In this document: positions 18,696-27,510 of the stretch, piece after piece
Numbering within the stretch: the stretch's first letter is position 1
Layout of the letters: each line of letters begins with the position of its first letter
From: Sulfolobus sp. A20
GTDB lineage: Archaea > Thermoproteota > Thermoprotei_A > Sulfolobales > Sulfolobaceae
Assembly: GCF_001719125.1 (NCBI RefSeq)
Contig: NZ_CP017006.1
Span: 1,364,001 to 1,428,000 of the forward strand
Reading direction: 5' to 3'
Length of the DNA stretch: 64,000 nt
The notes under the pieces: generated by a model
Seen by the model: the letters and a program-made list of their open reading frames with translations, nothing else
What the model was told of the DNA's origin: nothing
Database searches by the model: none
Made by a program: the position numbers and the translations under genes

Positions 18696-19901
18696 TTAAA
18701 TTGATTTTTCCTGCTTTAGTCTCTTGATTTCGTCATCAGTTAAGCCTAGTAGCGACTTAAATATTTCAAAATTATGATATCCTCTTGGCATCGGCACAGT
18801 ATTTACTTCAGCCTGAATTTTTTCTAGCTTAAACACCGAATTAGGAAGGATGATCCTCTTATTTTCAGACGGTATTTCTATTTCTTTATATAGCTCTCTA
18901 GCTCTAACATGAGGATCAGTTAGTTGAGATGATAAAGGCCTAAATCTTCCTGCAACTCCTCCAGCTTGGCTCACTATCCTAAAAGCTTCTTCAGTAGATA
19001 AGTCTTCGAACCACTTTGAAACTATTTTATGTAATTCCTCTTTATGTCTTAGCCTACCCTCATTAGTCCTATAGTTAGGATTATTTGCTAAATCTTCCCT
19101 TCCAAAGTATTCCGCTAATCTTTTCCATGCGTCATCCGTATGAATAATAACATAAATATAACCATCTTTAGTCTTGTATAAATACTCTGGATAGAACATA
19201 CTGCTAGATGGTCCTACTCTGTATGGCAAGTTCCCTAAGTAATATACCATACTTTGCTGCGACGCAATCACAGCCATATCAAACATTGCCATATCAATTC
19301 TTTGCCCTTCTCCGGTTTTGTCTCTATACCTTAATGCTGCTAGAATTGCTCCTACTGCGGCATATGGTGTCATGATGTCTAGTATACCCATACCTACTCT
19401 GGTGGGCATTTCCGGAAAACCATTAGTATCCATAAATCCGCTTTCTGCTTCTACTGTAGGATCAAAACCTGGTAATTCTTTATACGGTCCATGATACCCA
19501 TAGCCTGTAATACTGCAATAGATAAGCCTTGGATTAACTACCTTTAAGGTATCGTATCCTAATCCCATCCTTTCTAGAGAACCGGGCTTTAAATTTTCAA
19601 TAAATATATCTGTCTTCTTAATAAGTTCCAAAAATAAACTTCTACCTTTCTCAGTTTTCAGATTTAAGGTTATAAATTTCTTATTAGCATTATAAAATAT
19701 GAAATGTAATGACATTTTTTCATCTACAATGTTAACATATGGCGGGACATATCTTTGCGGATCTCCCCAAGGAGGTTCAATTTTTATTACTTCTGCACCT
19801 AATTCTGCTAGAAGTCTTCCAGTATAAGGTCCACTCCAGAATACAGTTAATTCTAGAACTCTTATATCTGACAATGGTTTGAATTGGTTCATCTCAACCA
19901 T
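18696..19901 (-). CDS. Family III (CaiB/BaiF) CoA-transferase
   Basis: A 401-residue formyl-CoA-transferase/CaiB-type enzyme that moves CoA between carboxylic acids. Conserved landmarks include Ser-Gly-Pro-Tyr-Thr-Gly-Arg-Leu-Leu-Ala-Glu-Leu-Gly-Ala (23-36), Lys-Ile-Glu-Pro-Pro-Gly-like 40-46, and the probable catalytic aspartate Asp175 in Gly-Ile-Leu-Asp-Ile. It is divergent from a MaoC-type hydratase gene across a 85-base promoter region with a shared palindrome, which suggests activation and then hydration of an unsaturated acid. The ATG at codon 4 is a possible alternative start. Confidence 0.9.
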   Translation of the reverse strand: MVEMNQFKPLSDIRVLELTVFWSGPYTGRLLAELGAEVIKIEPPWGDPQRYVPPYVNIVDEKMSLHFIFYNANKKFITLNLKTEKGRSLFLELIKKTDIFIENLKPGSLERMGLGYDTLKVVNPRLIYCSITGYGYHGPYKELPGFDPTVEAESGFMDTNGFPEMPTRVGMGILDIMTPYAAVGAILAALRYRDKTGEGQRIDMAMFDMAVIASQQSMVYYLGNLPYRVGPSSSMFYPEYLYKTKDGYIYVIIHTDDAWKRLAEYFGREDLANNPNYRTNEGRLRHKEELHKIVSKWFEDLSTEEAFRIVSQAGGVAGRFRPLSSQLTDPHVRARELYKEIEIPSENKRIILPNSVFKLEKIQAEVNTVPMPRGYHNFEIFKSLLGLTDDEIKRLKQEKSI

Positions 19902-19930
19902 AAGCGCTTGGCGAAAACTTTTAAATTATT

Positions 19931-19948
19931 ACCTTTACATATTAAGGT
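19931..19948. promoter_or_regulatory. Operator-like palindrome, site 1 (ACCTTTACATATTAAGGT)
   Basis: An 18-base imperfect palindrome with ACCTT/AAGGT arms between the divergent CoA-transferase and MaoC genes. TATA-like elements lie on both sides (taatttaaaag on the minus strand, taaattatta and aatatatta on the plus strand). It matches 25611-25628 at 16 of 18 bases and 21857-21874 less well. A position just upstream of TATA suits an activator or repressor site. Confidence 0.7.
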
Positions 19949-19986
19949 CATAAATTATTAGCAAAATATATTAAACATTGTTTGTT

Positions 19987-20448
19987 ATGGAATTAAAGAA
20001 AGGTGAAAGAATAGTAACTAATGCTAGAACTATAACTGATGCCGATATTGTTCTATTTTCTGGTTTAACTGGTGACTATCATCCAGCACATACTAATGAG
20101 ATATACGCTAAAAAAGACCCATTATTAGGAAGGAGAATAGCCCACGGACTTTTGGTATTAAGTATATCTCAAGGGCTGTTTGTTAGATCTAACGTTTTTG
20201 ATTGGGAAAGAGATAGAATAGTATTACTAGGATTTAATAACATTAAGTTTCTTTTACCCGTGTATCCGGGAGACACTATCTTTTCCGTTTTCGAAGTAAC
20301 TGAGGTAAGAGAAAGTAAAAGTAGACCCGGTGCAAAAATAGTAACACTTAAGTGTGAATGTAAAAAACATACTGGTGAAACTGCATGTACATACGATTAT
20401 ATCTTTATGTTATATAAGTCAGAAGATGGAAAGGAAAAAAGGGAGTAA
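19987..20448 (+). CDS. MaoC-like (R)-hydratase
   Basis: A hot-dog-fold protein of 153 residues from the ATG at 19987; a TTG three codons upstream is less likely because the TATA-like aatatatta at about 19966 favours a leaderless start here. The MaoC signature is clear: Phe-Ser-Gly-Leu-Thr-Gly-Asp-Tyr-His-Pro-Ala-His (24-35), with catalytic Asp30 and His35, then Ile-Ala-His-Gly. Such enzymes hydrate 2-enoyl-CoA or mesaconyl/methylmalyl-type thioesters. Together with the divergent CoA-transferase this makes a plausible two-step acid activation and hydration. Confidence 0.9.
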   Translation: MELKKGERIVTNARTITDADIVLFSGLTGDYHPAHTNEIYAKKDPLLGRRIAHGLLVLSISQGLFVRSNVFDWERDRIVLLGFNNIKFLLPVYPGDTIFSVFEVTEVRESKSRPGAKIVTLKCECKKHTGETACTYDYIFMLYKSEDGKEKRE

Positions 20449-20473
20449 AAATTTTTAGTTTTCTTTTTAAACT
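20449..20473. terminator. Bidirectional T-rich termination region
   Basis: Between the converging MaoC and MFS genes the 25 bases read aaaatttttagttttcttt and on, giving runs of T on both strands. Archaeal termination commonly uses such T tracts. No stem-loop is seen. Confidence 0.4.
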
Positions 20474-21805
20474 TTATTGACTTATTTCTTCTAATGGTGT
20501 ACCGGGTTTAACTCGTTTAGCGAAAAGAATCGTAACAGTCCATAGGATTCCAGGGATTGAGCCTAGATATATCCATGTTAATGCTCCTCCCACTGCGGTA
20601 TAAAGTATTCCAAATAAGAAAGTACCTAGCATGGCTCCTAACATACCCGATGCATAAACCATGCCTATGAATGTAGATCTTACACGCGTAGGGGCTACCT
20701 CAGCCCAATATCCAAATCCTGCTCCTGCCATGCATGCCCCATTTCCATAGAACGCTAATATCCATGCTATAGTCATTGGCCAGAAGGAGTTAGAAACTGT
20801 CATAAGATATACTCCCAAAGCTGAGATTATCCCTCCAATTGCTATTACCTCTCTTCTACCTATAATGTCTCCAAGAAAACCTGCTGATACATAGCCAAAA
20901 TATATAACTGCACTTCCTATCAAGGTTAGTTTTATTGCCTCGCTTTCTGGCCATCCTTTAAAGTTTACAAGCCAATAAGTAACGAAGCCATCTATCACAG
21001 GCCAATTAATTGAATTAATAAAATAGGCAATCATAGAAGCTAATGCTGTACGTCTAAACCTTATATCTGATATTATTTGATGCCATGTAACCTTCTTCAA
21101 TTCTTCTGCATTAATTTTGTATTTTTCTTGAAGTTGCTGAGCATATTGAATCTGCCCTTGTCGAAGAGCTTTTCTTATTTGCCTAACTCTCTCAAACCTT
21201 TCAGGCTCTGATATCCATCTCCTTGCAATAATCACCAATATCATAGGAATAATACCAGCTATAAAGACTCCTCGCCATCCTACTATTGGTAATAGTATCC
21301 CAGAAACCGCTGACGCTAAAAATGCCCCTAAAGGAAAACCTCCTTGAACCCATCCATACCATCTTCCTCTGGTTTTGGCAGGATATTCTTCAATTGTAAT
21401 GGCGGGCCCTACGGTCTGCTCTACCTCTCCCATACCAGTTGCTAACATTCTAATCACCGCAAATGAGGCGAAAGAATTTGCTAAACCTGTCATTCCGGTA
21501 GTTAACGCTGTTATTATAAGTGACCATTGAAATAGCCTTTTTCTGCCTAAATAATCACTTAATGGAGAAACTAAAAATGTCATAATAGCTTGTGATGCAT
21601 ATATCAAAAATCCATATAACCCTATCTCAAACACTGCGAAATTTAAGGAACTAGCTACTACTGGCAAGACTATCGAGGATAATTGAATATCATAGGCCAG
21701 TAATGCCCAACCTGCTAATGCTATTACAGTAAGGAAAATCCTATACCTTAGAGATCTTAATATTACATAGTCTCTAATTTCTTTATTAGAATTTTTAGAC
21801 GGCAT
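20474..21805 (-). CDS. MFS transporter
   Basis: A carrier of 443 residues from the ATG at 21805; the preceding GTG codon would add one residue. It has about 12 membrane segments, the MFS motif Ser-Asp-Tyr-Leu-Gly-Arg-Lys-Arg in the first half and a related Gly-Asp-Ile-Ile-Gly-Arg-Arg in the second. A cytoplasmic loop of about 50 charged residues divides the halves. It is convergent with MaoC and has an operator-like site upstream related to the one between CoA-transferase and MaoC, so it probably imports the acid those enzymes process. Confidence 0.88.
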   Translation of the reverse strand: MPSKNSNKEIRDYVILRSLRYRIFLTVIALAGWALLAYDIQLSSIVLPVVASSLNFAVFEIGLYGFLIYASQAIMTFLVSPLSDYLGRKRLFQWSLIITALTTGMTGLANSFASFAVIRMLATGMGEVEQTVGPAITIEEYPAKTRGRWYGWVQGGFPLGAFLASAVSGILLPIVGWRGVFIAGIIPMILVIIARRWISEPERFERVRQIRKALRQGQIQYAQQLQEKYKINAEELKKVTWHQIISDIRFRRTALASMIAYFINSINWPVIDGFVTYWLVNFKGWPESEAIKLTLIGSAVIYFGYVSAGFLGDIIGRREVIAIGGIISALGVYLMTVSNSFWPMTIAWILAFYGNGACMAGAGFGYWAEVAPTRVRSTFIGMVYASGMLGAMLGTFLFGILYTAVGGALTWIYLGSIPGILWTVTILFAKRVKPGTPLEEISQ

Positions 21806-21856
21806 CACTCTTTTCCCTCAGTTTACTGCATGACTAATTTTGATTTTAAAATGTTC

Positions 21857-21874
21857 CTCTTAATATGTTAAGTT
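21857..21874. promoter_or_regulatory. Operator-like palindrome, weak site 3
   Basis: CTCTTAATATGTTAAGTT matches the motif of the sites at 19931 and 25611 at about 14 of 18 positions. On the minus strand it lies upstream of a TATA-like cattttaaaatc, in the promoter of the MFS gene. It may be a degenerate site of the same regulon. Confidence 0.45.
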
Positions 21875-21954
21875 AATTTATTAAGTAAAAAGTAGTACCT
21901 TTTTCCAAAAAGTAATGCTTATGGGTAAGAGAGGTAGGAAGGAGGTTTATAGAG

Positions 21955-22642
21955 ATGTGTGTGGACAACAATTTGGTTGTTTTGGTATAAATTGAATTTT
22001 CTTTAGATAGAAAAGTATTTTTAGAGTTATTTATTGGGGCGAGAATAGGTTTGATTTTCTCGCCCTCACCCAAATTATCTCTACCCTTTTAAGCCTAGGT
22101 TTCATTCCTTGGATGAGATTGCATTAGCCTTGCCGTCTTACTTGCTAGGCTTGTCAAGTTGGAGGACTTCATTGCCTCACACTACCTTGCTCTACTATTT
22201 TCATAAGTTGGCTAATGTTAATTACGAGGTCAAGGTTGATGTTAAAGAGGGGGATCATTTGCTCGTTGATGAGGGTTAATGGTGAGATGAGTTGTTAAGC
22301 ATTACCAGTCTGGTTGTATTCTTCATGTTCTTAAGAGTGGTTTCGACGTCTACGTAAGCTTGAGAATTTGAGGGATAAAGTTATCTTCATACACGGTTAA
22401 GTCTACAAGACATTCTCTTGGTTTAATACAGAGGTTGAAACTTTTGGCAAGAGAAGCTTAGCAAATATTCAGAAGCCTAAAACATAGGCTAGCGAGCATG
22501 GACTTCACATGGAACTCAACAGGGAACACAATAACGAGATGGCTAAAAATATTCTTCAATACAGTTTACTCGAAATCTATTGGCATAAGTTGGAATAAAA
22601 TTGAATTTTATGGGGTGGATGAAATTATTGTCCACACACTTT
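21955..22642 (+). mobile_element. Decayed insertion sequence, family A, copy 2
   Basis: About 0.69 kb bounded by inverted repeats: left tgtgtggacaacaattt, right aattattgtccacacact. It lies in the opposite orientation to the copies at 9.9 and 60.2 kb. Inside, pieces of a transposase with many stops align with those copies, for example the Gly-Glu-Met piece near 22290 and the Glu-Met-Ala-Lys-Asn-Ile-Leu piece near 22537. From 22643 to 22780 nothing recognisable is present. Confidence 0.75.
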
Positions 22643-22780
22643 TTGTATACAAAAAATTGAAGAATATATAACAAAATTGTTATTCACATATTCCAAGGTT
22701 GCAATTTAAAATAAGTATTTATAACTTTTTCTTAAATAAATTTTTAATCTCATATTTGCACAAAATAATTTTCTGAGTTT

Positions 22781-23521
22781 TTATTTGTTTTTTATGATTA
22801 AATTAGCTAACTCATTGACACTTATATCTGATTTTAAATATTCGCCTATTTTCTTTCCTCTAGCCATAATCACTATTCTATCAGATGCCTCGTGTATATG
22901 GAATAGATTATGGGTTACAAATATTACGGATATGCCTTTTTCCTTTAATGCCCTTATGAAATTTATAACACTTTCTGTCTGCTTTACTGATAAATTATTT
23001 GTAGGCTCATCAAGTATAAGTAGTTTTCTTTTGTGATAGTAAGCTGAAGCGAAAGCTAATCCTTGCCTTTGTCCCCCAGACAACTCATTTACTCTTAACT
23101 CTAAATTACGGACTCTTAACCCTACTTCTTCTATTGCCCTCCTTGCTTCTTCTTTCATTTTTCTTAAATTTAAAAATCCGAATTTACCAGTAATTTCTCT
23201 CCCTAGGAAGAAATTTCGTGTAATATCTAACACGTTGATCAAGCTTAAATCTTGATACATCATTTCAATACCGTACTCTCTAGCCTCCCTAGGCGAATTA
23301 AAAGAAACTCGATTGCCTTCGAAATACATTTCTCCCTCATCTGGTCTATAATATCCTGCTAATATTTTCATTAATGTCGATTTGCCTGCTCCATTGTCCC
23401 CAGCTAGACCAAGAATTTCTCCCTTATAAATCTCGAGATCCACTCCCCTTACAGCGTGTAATCCACCAAATCTTTTATGAATGTTTACCATTCTAACTAA
23501 TAGTTCACTCCTCTGACTCAT
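22781..23521 (-). CDS. Ribose-type sugar ABC transporter ATPase (single domain)
   Basis: A 246-residue ATP-binding subunit of the RbsA/FrcA class. Walker A Gly-Asp-Asn-Gly-Ala-Gly-Lys-Ser-Thr (41-49), Gln90, signature Leu-Ser-Gly-Gly-Gln (147-151) and Walker B Asp171-Glu172 are present. Bacterial RbsA is usually a tandem of about 500 residues; this has one domain and must act as a homodimer. The ATG at 23521 overlaps the permease gene by 17 bases and sits 5 bases behind a perfect AGGTGAG ribosome site, which fixes the start. Last gene of the binding protein-permease-ATPase operon. Confidence 0.92.
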   Translation of the reverse strand: MSQRSELLVRMVNIHKRFGGLHAVRGVDLEIYKGEILGLAGDNGAGKSTLMKILAGYYRPDEGEMYFEGNRVSFNSPREAREYGIEMMYQDLSLINVLDITRNFFLGREITGKFGFLNLRKMKEEARRAIEEVGLRVRNLELRVNELSGGQRQGLAFASAYYHKRKLLILDEPTNNLSVKQTESVINFIRALKEKGISVIFVTHNLFHIHEASDRIVIMARGKKIGEYLKSDISVNELANLIIKNK

Positions 23522-24515
23522 TTAGCTCACCTAATCTTATATTTCTACTCATTTTCTTACTATATCTATATACCAATACTACAATTATAGTTATAGCTCC
23601 TATTAAAGTTTCATAAAGATAAGAGGTAACGCCTATTAATATTAGGCCATTTTCCATACTCCAAATGATTATCGTACCTATTACTCCCCCAACTACACTA
23701 CCTTCTCCACCAAAAAGTGATGTTCCACCTATGACTGCTGCGGCAATAGCATCAAGTTCTAAATTTCCTCCTTGATTAGCTATTACTTGTCCGTATAAGG
23801 CGCTTTGCATCAAGCCGGCGAAACCGGCTAAGAGCGAACATAAAATAAATAGACTAATTTTTACAAGATCCACGTTAATTCCTTTAGCCCTTGCTGCGTC
23901 CTTATTTCCACCTACGGCGTAAATCCAATTACCCCATTTATGCCTTTCTAGTAATATAGTAGATATAAACGAGATTAAAACGAACCATAACAATTGTGAG
24001 TTAATTATCCCATCTAAATATATATTTCCTACCAATACCTTTTCAAGCGATATAGGGACCGGAAACGCATGAGGCTCGCCACCTGACAACTGTAAGGTTA
24101 TACCTAACCACAATAATAGTGTGCCTAATGTTACTATAAATGAGGGTATACCTCCCTTAGTAGTAATTAGACCATTTAAAAATCCAATTGTTGCACTTAC
24201 TAATAACGATAAAAATAGAGCTAAATACCCATTAAACCCTTCAGCTATAAGCAACGCAGAGATCATAGGACTTAAAGCAAAGACAGCAGCTACTGATAGG
24301 TCAAATTCACCAGCTATCATAAGTAATGTAACACCTACTGTTACCAATCCATATATTGGTATAACTGAAAATAATATGCCTAAATTATTTAAGCTCAAAA
24401 AAGAATTATTTAGTATATAAAAGAATAACCATAATAGTATTAATGTGAATATAGCTGCAAATTCCTTATTACTTATAAGCTTAGATAAAAATGTTCTCCT
24501 TTTACTATCAGCCAA
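23505..24515 (-). CDS. Ribose-type sugar ABC transporter permease
   Basis: A 336-residue membrane protein of the RbsC family with about 9-10 hydrophobic segments. The Gly-Glu-Phe-Asp-Leu-Ser-Val segment (about 69-75) and the Ala-Ala-Val-Ile-Gly-Gly-Thr-Ser-Leu-Phe-Gly-Gly-Glu-Gly block (about 259-272) are family hallmarks. It lies 18 bases after the binding-protein gene and overlaps the ATPase gene. Confidence 0.92.
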   Translation of the reverse strand: MADSKRRTFLSKLISNKEFAAIFTLILLWLFFYILNNSFLSLNNLGILFSVIPIYGLVTVGVTLLMIAGEFDLSVAAVFALSPMISALLIAEGFNGYLALFLSLLVSATIGFLNGLITTKGGIPSFIVTLGTLLLWLGITLQLSGGEPHAFPVPISLEKVLVGNIYLDGIINSQLLWFVLISFISTILLERHKWGNWIYAVGGNKDAARAKGINVDLVKISLFILCSLLAGFAGLMQSALYGQVIANQGGNLELDAIAAAVIGGTSLFGGEGSVVGGVIGTIIIWSMENGLILIGVTSYLYETLIGAITIIVVLVYRYSKKMSRNIRLGELNESEE

Positions 24516-24533
24516 CTTGATCGCCTAATAGAT

Positions 24534-25562
24534 TTAATAGAATATACCTTCATTGACTAGATTTTGCACTTCTTCTGCTATATCTTTGGTTATTACTAAA
24601 CTCCCTGTATTCACATTCCATCCGCCGAACATATATTTCTTTATAAATATACCTTGAATTACAGGTAAAAAGCCTTGTAAATATGGTTGCTGATCTATTG
24701 TAAGTTGCACGTAACCTGCTAATATTGCATTTAAAACTTGTGGAGTGATATCAAAAGTAGCCACGGGTATTTGACCAGGAGCAATATTGAGTTTAGGGAA
24801 TACTTGTTGAGCTACTGCCCCCCCATATCCATTGCTCAATATTGCTTTAGTATTTGGGTTAGCTTCAAGATAAGCAGAAATCTGTGAGGAAACTTGAGAT
24901 AAGTCAAAGCTTGATTCTATTACATCCCAGGTGCAGCCATAGCTTTTTAGAAATTCTTCTATTCCTTGATTTCTTTGTTCTGCCCATACTTGACCCGGTC
25001 CCTCATCTATTATAACGACGTGACTACCTTGGGGAAAATACTTACTTAATGCTTGAGCTTGAACGTAACCAGCCTCGACTAAATCTTGTCCTATGAAGCT
25101 AACTGCTCCAGTATATTCAAAGTCTTGCTGAGTAGGAGCATTAACATTTACAAGAATTACTATAATCCCTTGTTGTGAAGCTTGGTGAAGATAAGGCTGC
25201 ACGCTAGTATAAATGTCAGTAGCTATAAGTACATCAGGGTTTTGGTTTATTGCTGTTTGTAAATTAGATATAATTTCAGATACATCAGAAGAACCATTCT
25301 GTGGTCTGTACATCTTGCAATCAGCCCCGGTTAATTCACATGCCGCATCAAAGCCGTTTTCTACTACGTTACCGAATACATTCTCTGGACCCCAATGGCC
25401 ATTAAAAATCATTTTAATTCCTTTACCAAAGCTTGAAGTAGCTTGAGTGACCTTTGGAGGTTTAATCATTTCATAGCCTGCAACTCCCCAACCTGCGGCA
25501 GCTAATACACTAGCTACACCTATCCCCACTAATAAATTCCGTCTAGTTTTATCCAGAGGCAT
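24534..25562 (-). CDS. Ribose-type sugar-binding protein with Tat-like signal
   Basis: A 342-residue type 1 periplasmic-binding-fold protein, the receptor of the ABC system downstream. The N-terminus has Thr-Arg-Arg-Asn-Leu-Leu-Val-Gly-Ile followed by a hydrophobic stretch (about 6-30), a twin-arginine-like signal, unlike the class III signals of the GlcS-type proteins in this window. Asp-Glu-Gly-Pro-Gly-Gln-Val and Ser-Asn-Gly-Tyr-Gly-Gly-Ala are typical of RbsB-like binding folds. The palindrome at 25611 lies upstream of its TATA-like ttttaaattt. The ligand is unknown. Confidence 0.9.
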   Translation of the reverse strand: MPLDKTRRNLLVGIGVASVLAAAGWGVAGYEMIKPPKVTQATSSFGKGIKMIFNGHWGPENVFGNVVENGFDAACELTGADCKMYRPQNGSSDVSEIISNLQTAINQNPDVLIATDIYTSVQPYLHQASQQGIIVILVNVNAPTQQDFEYTGAVSFIGQDLVEAGYVQAQALSKYFPQGSHVVIIDEGPGQVWAEQRNQGIEEFLKSYGCTWDVIESSFDLSQVSSQISAYLEANPNTKAILSNGYGGAVAQQVFPKLNIAPGQIPVATFDITPQVLNAILAGYVQLTIDQQPYLQGFLPVIQGIFIKKYMFGGWNVNTGSLVITKDIAEEVQNLVNEGIFY

Positions 25563-25610
25563 CTAATATCTCCTCGCGCATCCTTTCTTGGGCTAAATTT
25601 AAAAAGGTTC

Positions 25611-25628
25611 ACCTTTATATGTTAAGGT
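25611..25628. promoter_or_regulatory. Operator-like palindrome, site 2 (ACCTTTATATGTTAAGGT)
   Basis: It lies between the divergent binding-protein and cyclase genes and matches the site at 19931 at 16 of 18 bases, differing only at two central positions. TATA-like elements flank it: tttattttat (25633-25642) for the cyclase and ttttaaattt on the minus strand for the ABC operon. One site could serve both promoters. Confidence 0.7.
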
Positions 25629-25658
25629 GATTCTTTATTTTATAGCTAAGTATCGAAT

Positions 25659-26402
25659 ATGAGGGGAACAAAGATAATGAATAAATTTAAGGTAGTTCTA
25701 GATGAATACGAGATGTATGATTTGTCTTTTCCTCTTTCACATGATGTCGTGTCATGGCCCACTCATCAACCAATAATGGTCAAGAAGGTTAAGAGGGTCG
25801 ATAGAGATCTCTATGAAATGCATGAAATTAGCATGACCACACAAGATTATACACATTATGATGCTCCTTCACATATGATAGCTGATGGTAAAAGTATAGA
25901 TAAGTACGAAATAAATAGATTTATACTAGACGCTGTAATTCTGAACTTACAAAATAGAAATGGATTTCCAATATCTCAAGAAGATTTGAAAAAATTTCAA
26001 AAATATTTAAATAGTTATTCTGGAATAATTCTTTATACTGGTTTCAATAAAGACTTACATAAATATGAATACGATTGGTCTTATCTAGATGTGTCTGGTG
26101 CTGAATATTTAAGTAGATTTAATAATGTGAGGCTAGTAGCTATAGATTCTCCTAGTATTGCAGGCTGGTCAGGAGAGGTTCCGTATAAATCACACGAAAT
26201 AACTGTGGATGAGGCTATAAAAATACATTTAAAGTTATTGGAAAAAGATATACTAATTCTAGAAGGACTATATGGTTTAAATAAAGTTTTTGTAAAGAAT
26301 GAACCAACTATTGAGGGTATATTAATAGCGTTACCGCTTAATATAGTAGGAGTAGATGGAGGAATAGCTAGGGCTGTATTCCTTAAGCCCAAAACAAGTT
26401 AA
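25659..26402 (+). CDS. Cyclase-family metal-dependent hydrolase
   Basis: A 247-residue protein of the cyclase/kynurenine-formamidase-like family. The metal motif His-Tyr-Asp-Ala-Pro-Ser-His gives His66, Asp68 and His72, with an upstream His-Asp-Val-Val-Ser-Trp-Pro. Members hydrolyse amides, lactones or cyclic esters. The ATG at 25659 lies near the predicted transcription start; the ATG at codon 7 (25677) is an alternative. Divergence from a sugar ABC operon over a shared operator suggests it opens a lactone or amide of the imported compound. Kynurenine formamidase activity itself is unlikely given the context. Confidence 0.85.
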   Translation: MRGTKIMNKFKVVLDEYEMYDLSFPLSHDVVSWPTHQPIMVKKVKRVDRDLYEMHEISMTTQDYTHYDAPSHMIADGKSIDKYEINRFILDAVILNLQNRNGFPISQEDLKKFQKYLNSYSGIILYTGFNKDLHKYEYDWSYLDVSGAEYLSRFNNVRLVAIDSPSIAGWSGEVPYKSHEITVDEAIKIHLKLLEKDILILEGLYGLNKVFVKNEPTIEGILIALPLNIVGVDGGIARAVFLKPKTS

Positions 26403-26455
26403 GCGTATCATATTTATATCCTAAACTTCGTATACTCATAAAGGTGATACGAGGC

Positions 26456-27220
26456 ATGTTAAACTTAAATAATAAAGTGGCAGTTGTAACAGGATCATCA
26501 TCAGGGATAGGAAGAGCTACAGCCCAATTATTTGTAAGCTTGGGGGCTAATGTAATAGGATTAGACATTAATGAGGAAGAAGGGAAAAAATTGGAGCAAG
26601 AAATAAATAACAATAAGGGAAATTGGTTCGTGCATAAAACAATAGATTTAACTAATACTAAACAATTTAAAGAGTTAGCAGAGTTTATAGAAAAAAAGTT
26701 TAACAAGGTAGATATATTGGTAAATAATGCTGGAACAGCAGAATATAAAATCTTAGAAGAACTCTCAGAGGAAGAATGCGATAAAGTAATTAATGTTAAT
26801 CTAAAACCATATATTTTCTTGACTAAGTATTTTTTGCAACTACTTAGAAAAAGCGGAAACGCATCAATAATTAATGTTTCGTCAGTTACAGCGTTTAGAG
26901 GAGAAGAAGACTTAGTGTGTTACGGAGCTACAAAAGGAGGTATAATTTCATTAACCATCACGTTAGCAAGAACGCTTGTAAAGGATAATATAAGAGTTAA
27001 TGCTATCTTACCGGGGCCATTAGATACGCCATTAACTTTTAGACGAACCAAAGGTATAGACAAAGAAAAATGGCAGAAATTAATTAAGGAAATGGTACCT
27101 ATGGGGAGATGGGGTAAACCTGAGGAAGTAGCTTACTTGATAGCGTTTCTAGCATCAGATCTCTCAACTTTTATGACCGGTTCATTAATACCTATTGATG
27201 GGGGGTATCTAATAAGATAA
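26456..27220 (+). CDS. Short-chain dehydrogenase/reductase
   Basis: A classical SDR of 254 residues from the ATG at 26456. A GTG 12 bases upstream is in frame but overlaps the GGTGAT ribosome site (26443-26448) that serves this ATG. It has Thr-Gly-Ser-Ser-Ser-Gly-Ile-Gly, Asn-Asn-Ala-Gly, a Ser in Asn-Val-Ser-Ser-Val, and Tyr-Gly-Ala-Thr-Lys as the catalytic Tyr-x-x-x-Lys. It follows the cyclase gene by 53 bases with a TATA-like catatttatatcc between, so it may be read from either promoter. Probably oxidises a sugar, lactol or polyol taken up by the ABC system. Confidence 0.88.
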   Translation: MLNLNNKVAVVTGSSSGIGRATAQLFVSLGANVIGLDINEEEGKKLEQEINNNKGNWFVHKTIDLTNTKQFKELAEFIEKKFNKVDILVNNAGTAEYKILEELSEEECDKVINVNLKPYIFLTKYFLQLLRKSGNASIINVSSVTAFRGEEDLVCYGATKGGIISLTITLARTLVKDNIRVNAILPGPLDTPLTFRRTKGIDKEKWQKLIKEMVPMGRWGKPEEVAYLIAFLASDLSTFMTGSLIPIDGGYLIR

Positions 27221-27510
27221 TTTTTAATATTTTTGATAATATATTTCTGTTTTTTATATTTGAAGATGATTAAGAGATGCTAAATATGAAGAAAAAGCCT
27301 AAAATATATTATTTTTGCACGCAAAGATTCTCAAAAGAGAAACATTCCATTAAAATTTCTAACCTTGCTATCTATTTTCAAAACTTCAAGCTTAAATCTG
27401 TGATCATTTCGATGCTAAAACATTTTCCCTCTCCTTAATGATATCATGAGCGATTAACCCATTATAAACTTATTCATCTTTTTCAAACTTCTTATCATTA
27501 ATCTAAAAAA

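Noticed and set aside
21873-22073. Possible small gene on the minus strand
   Set aside because: It spans the end of insertion sequence copy 2 and reads through its terminal repeat; not a conserved protein.
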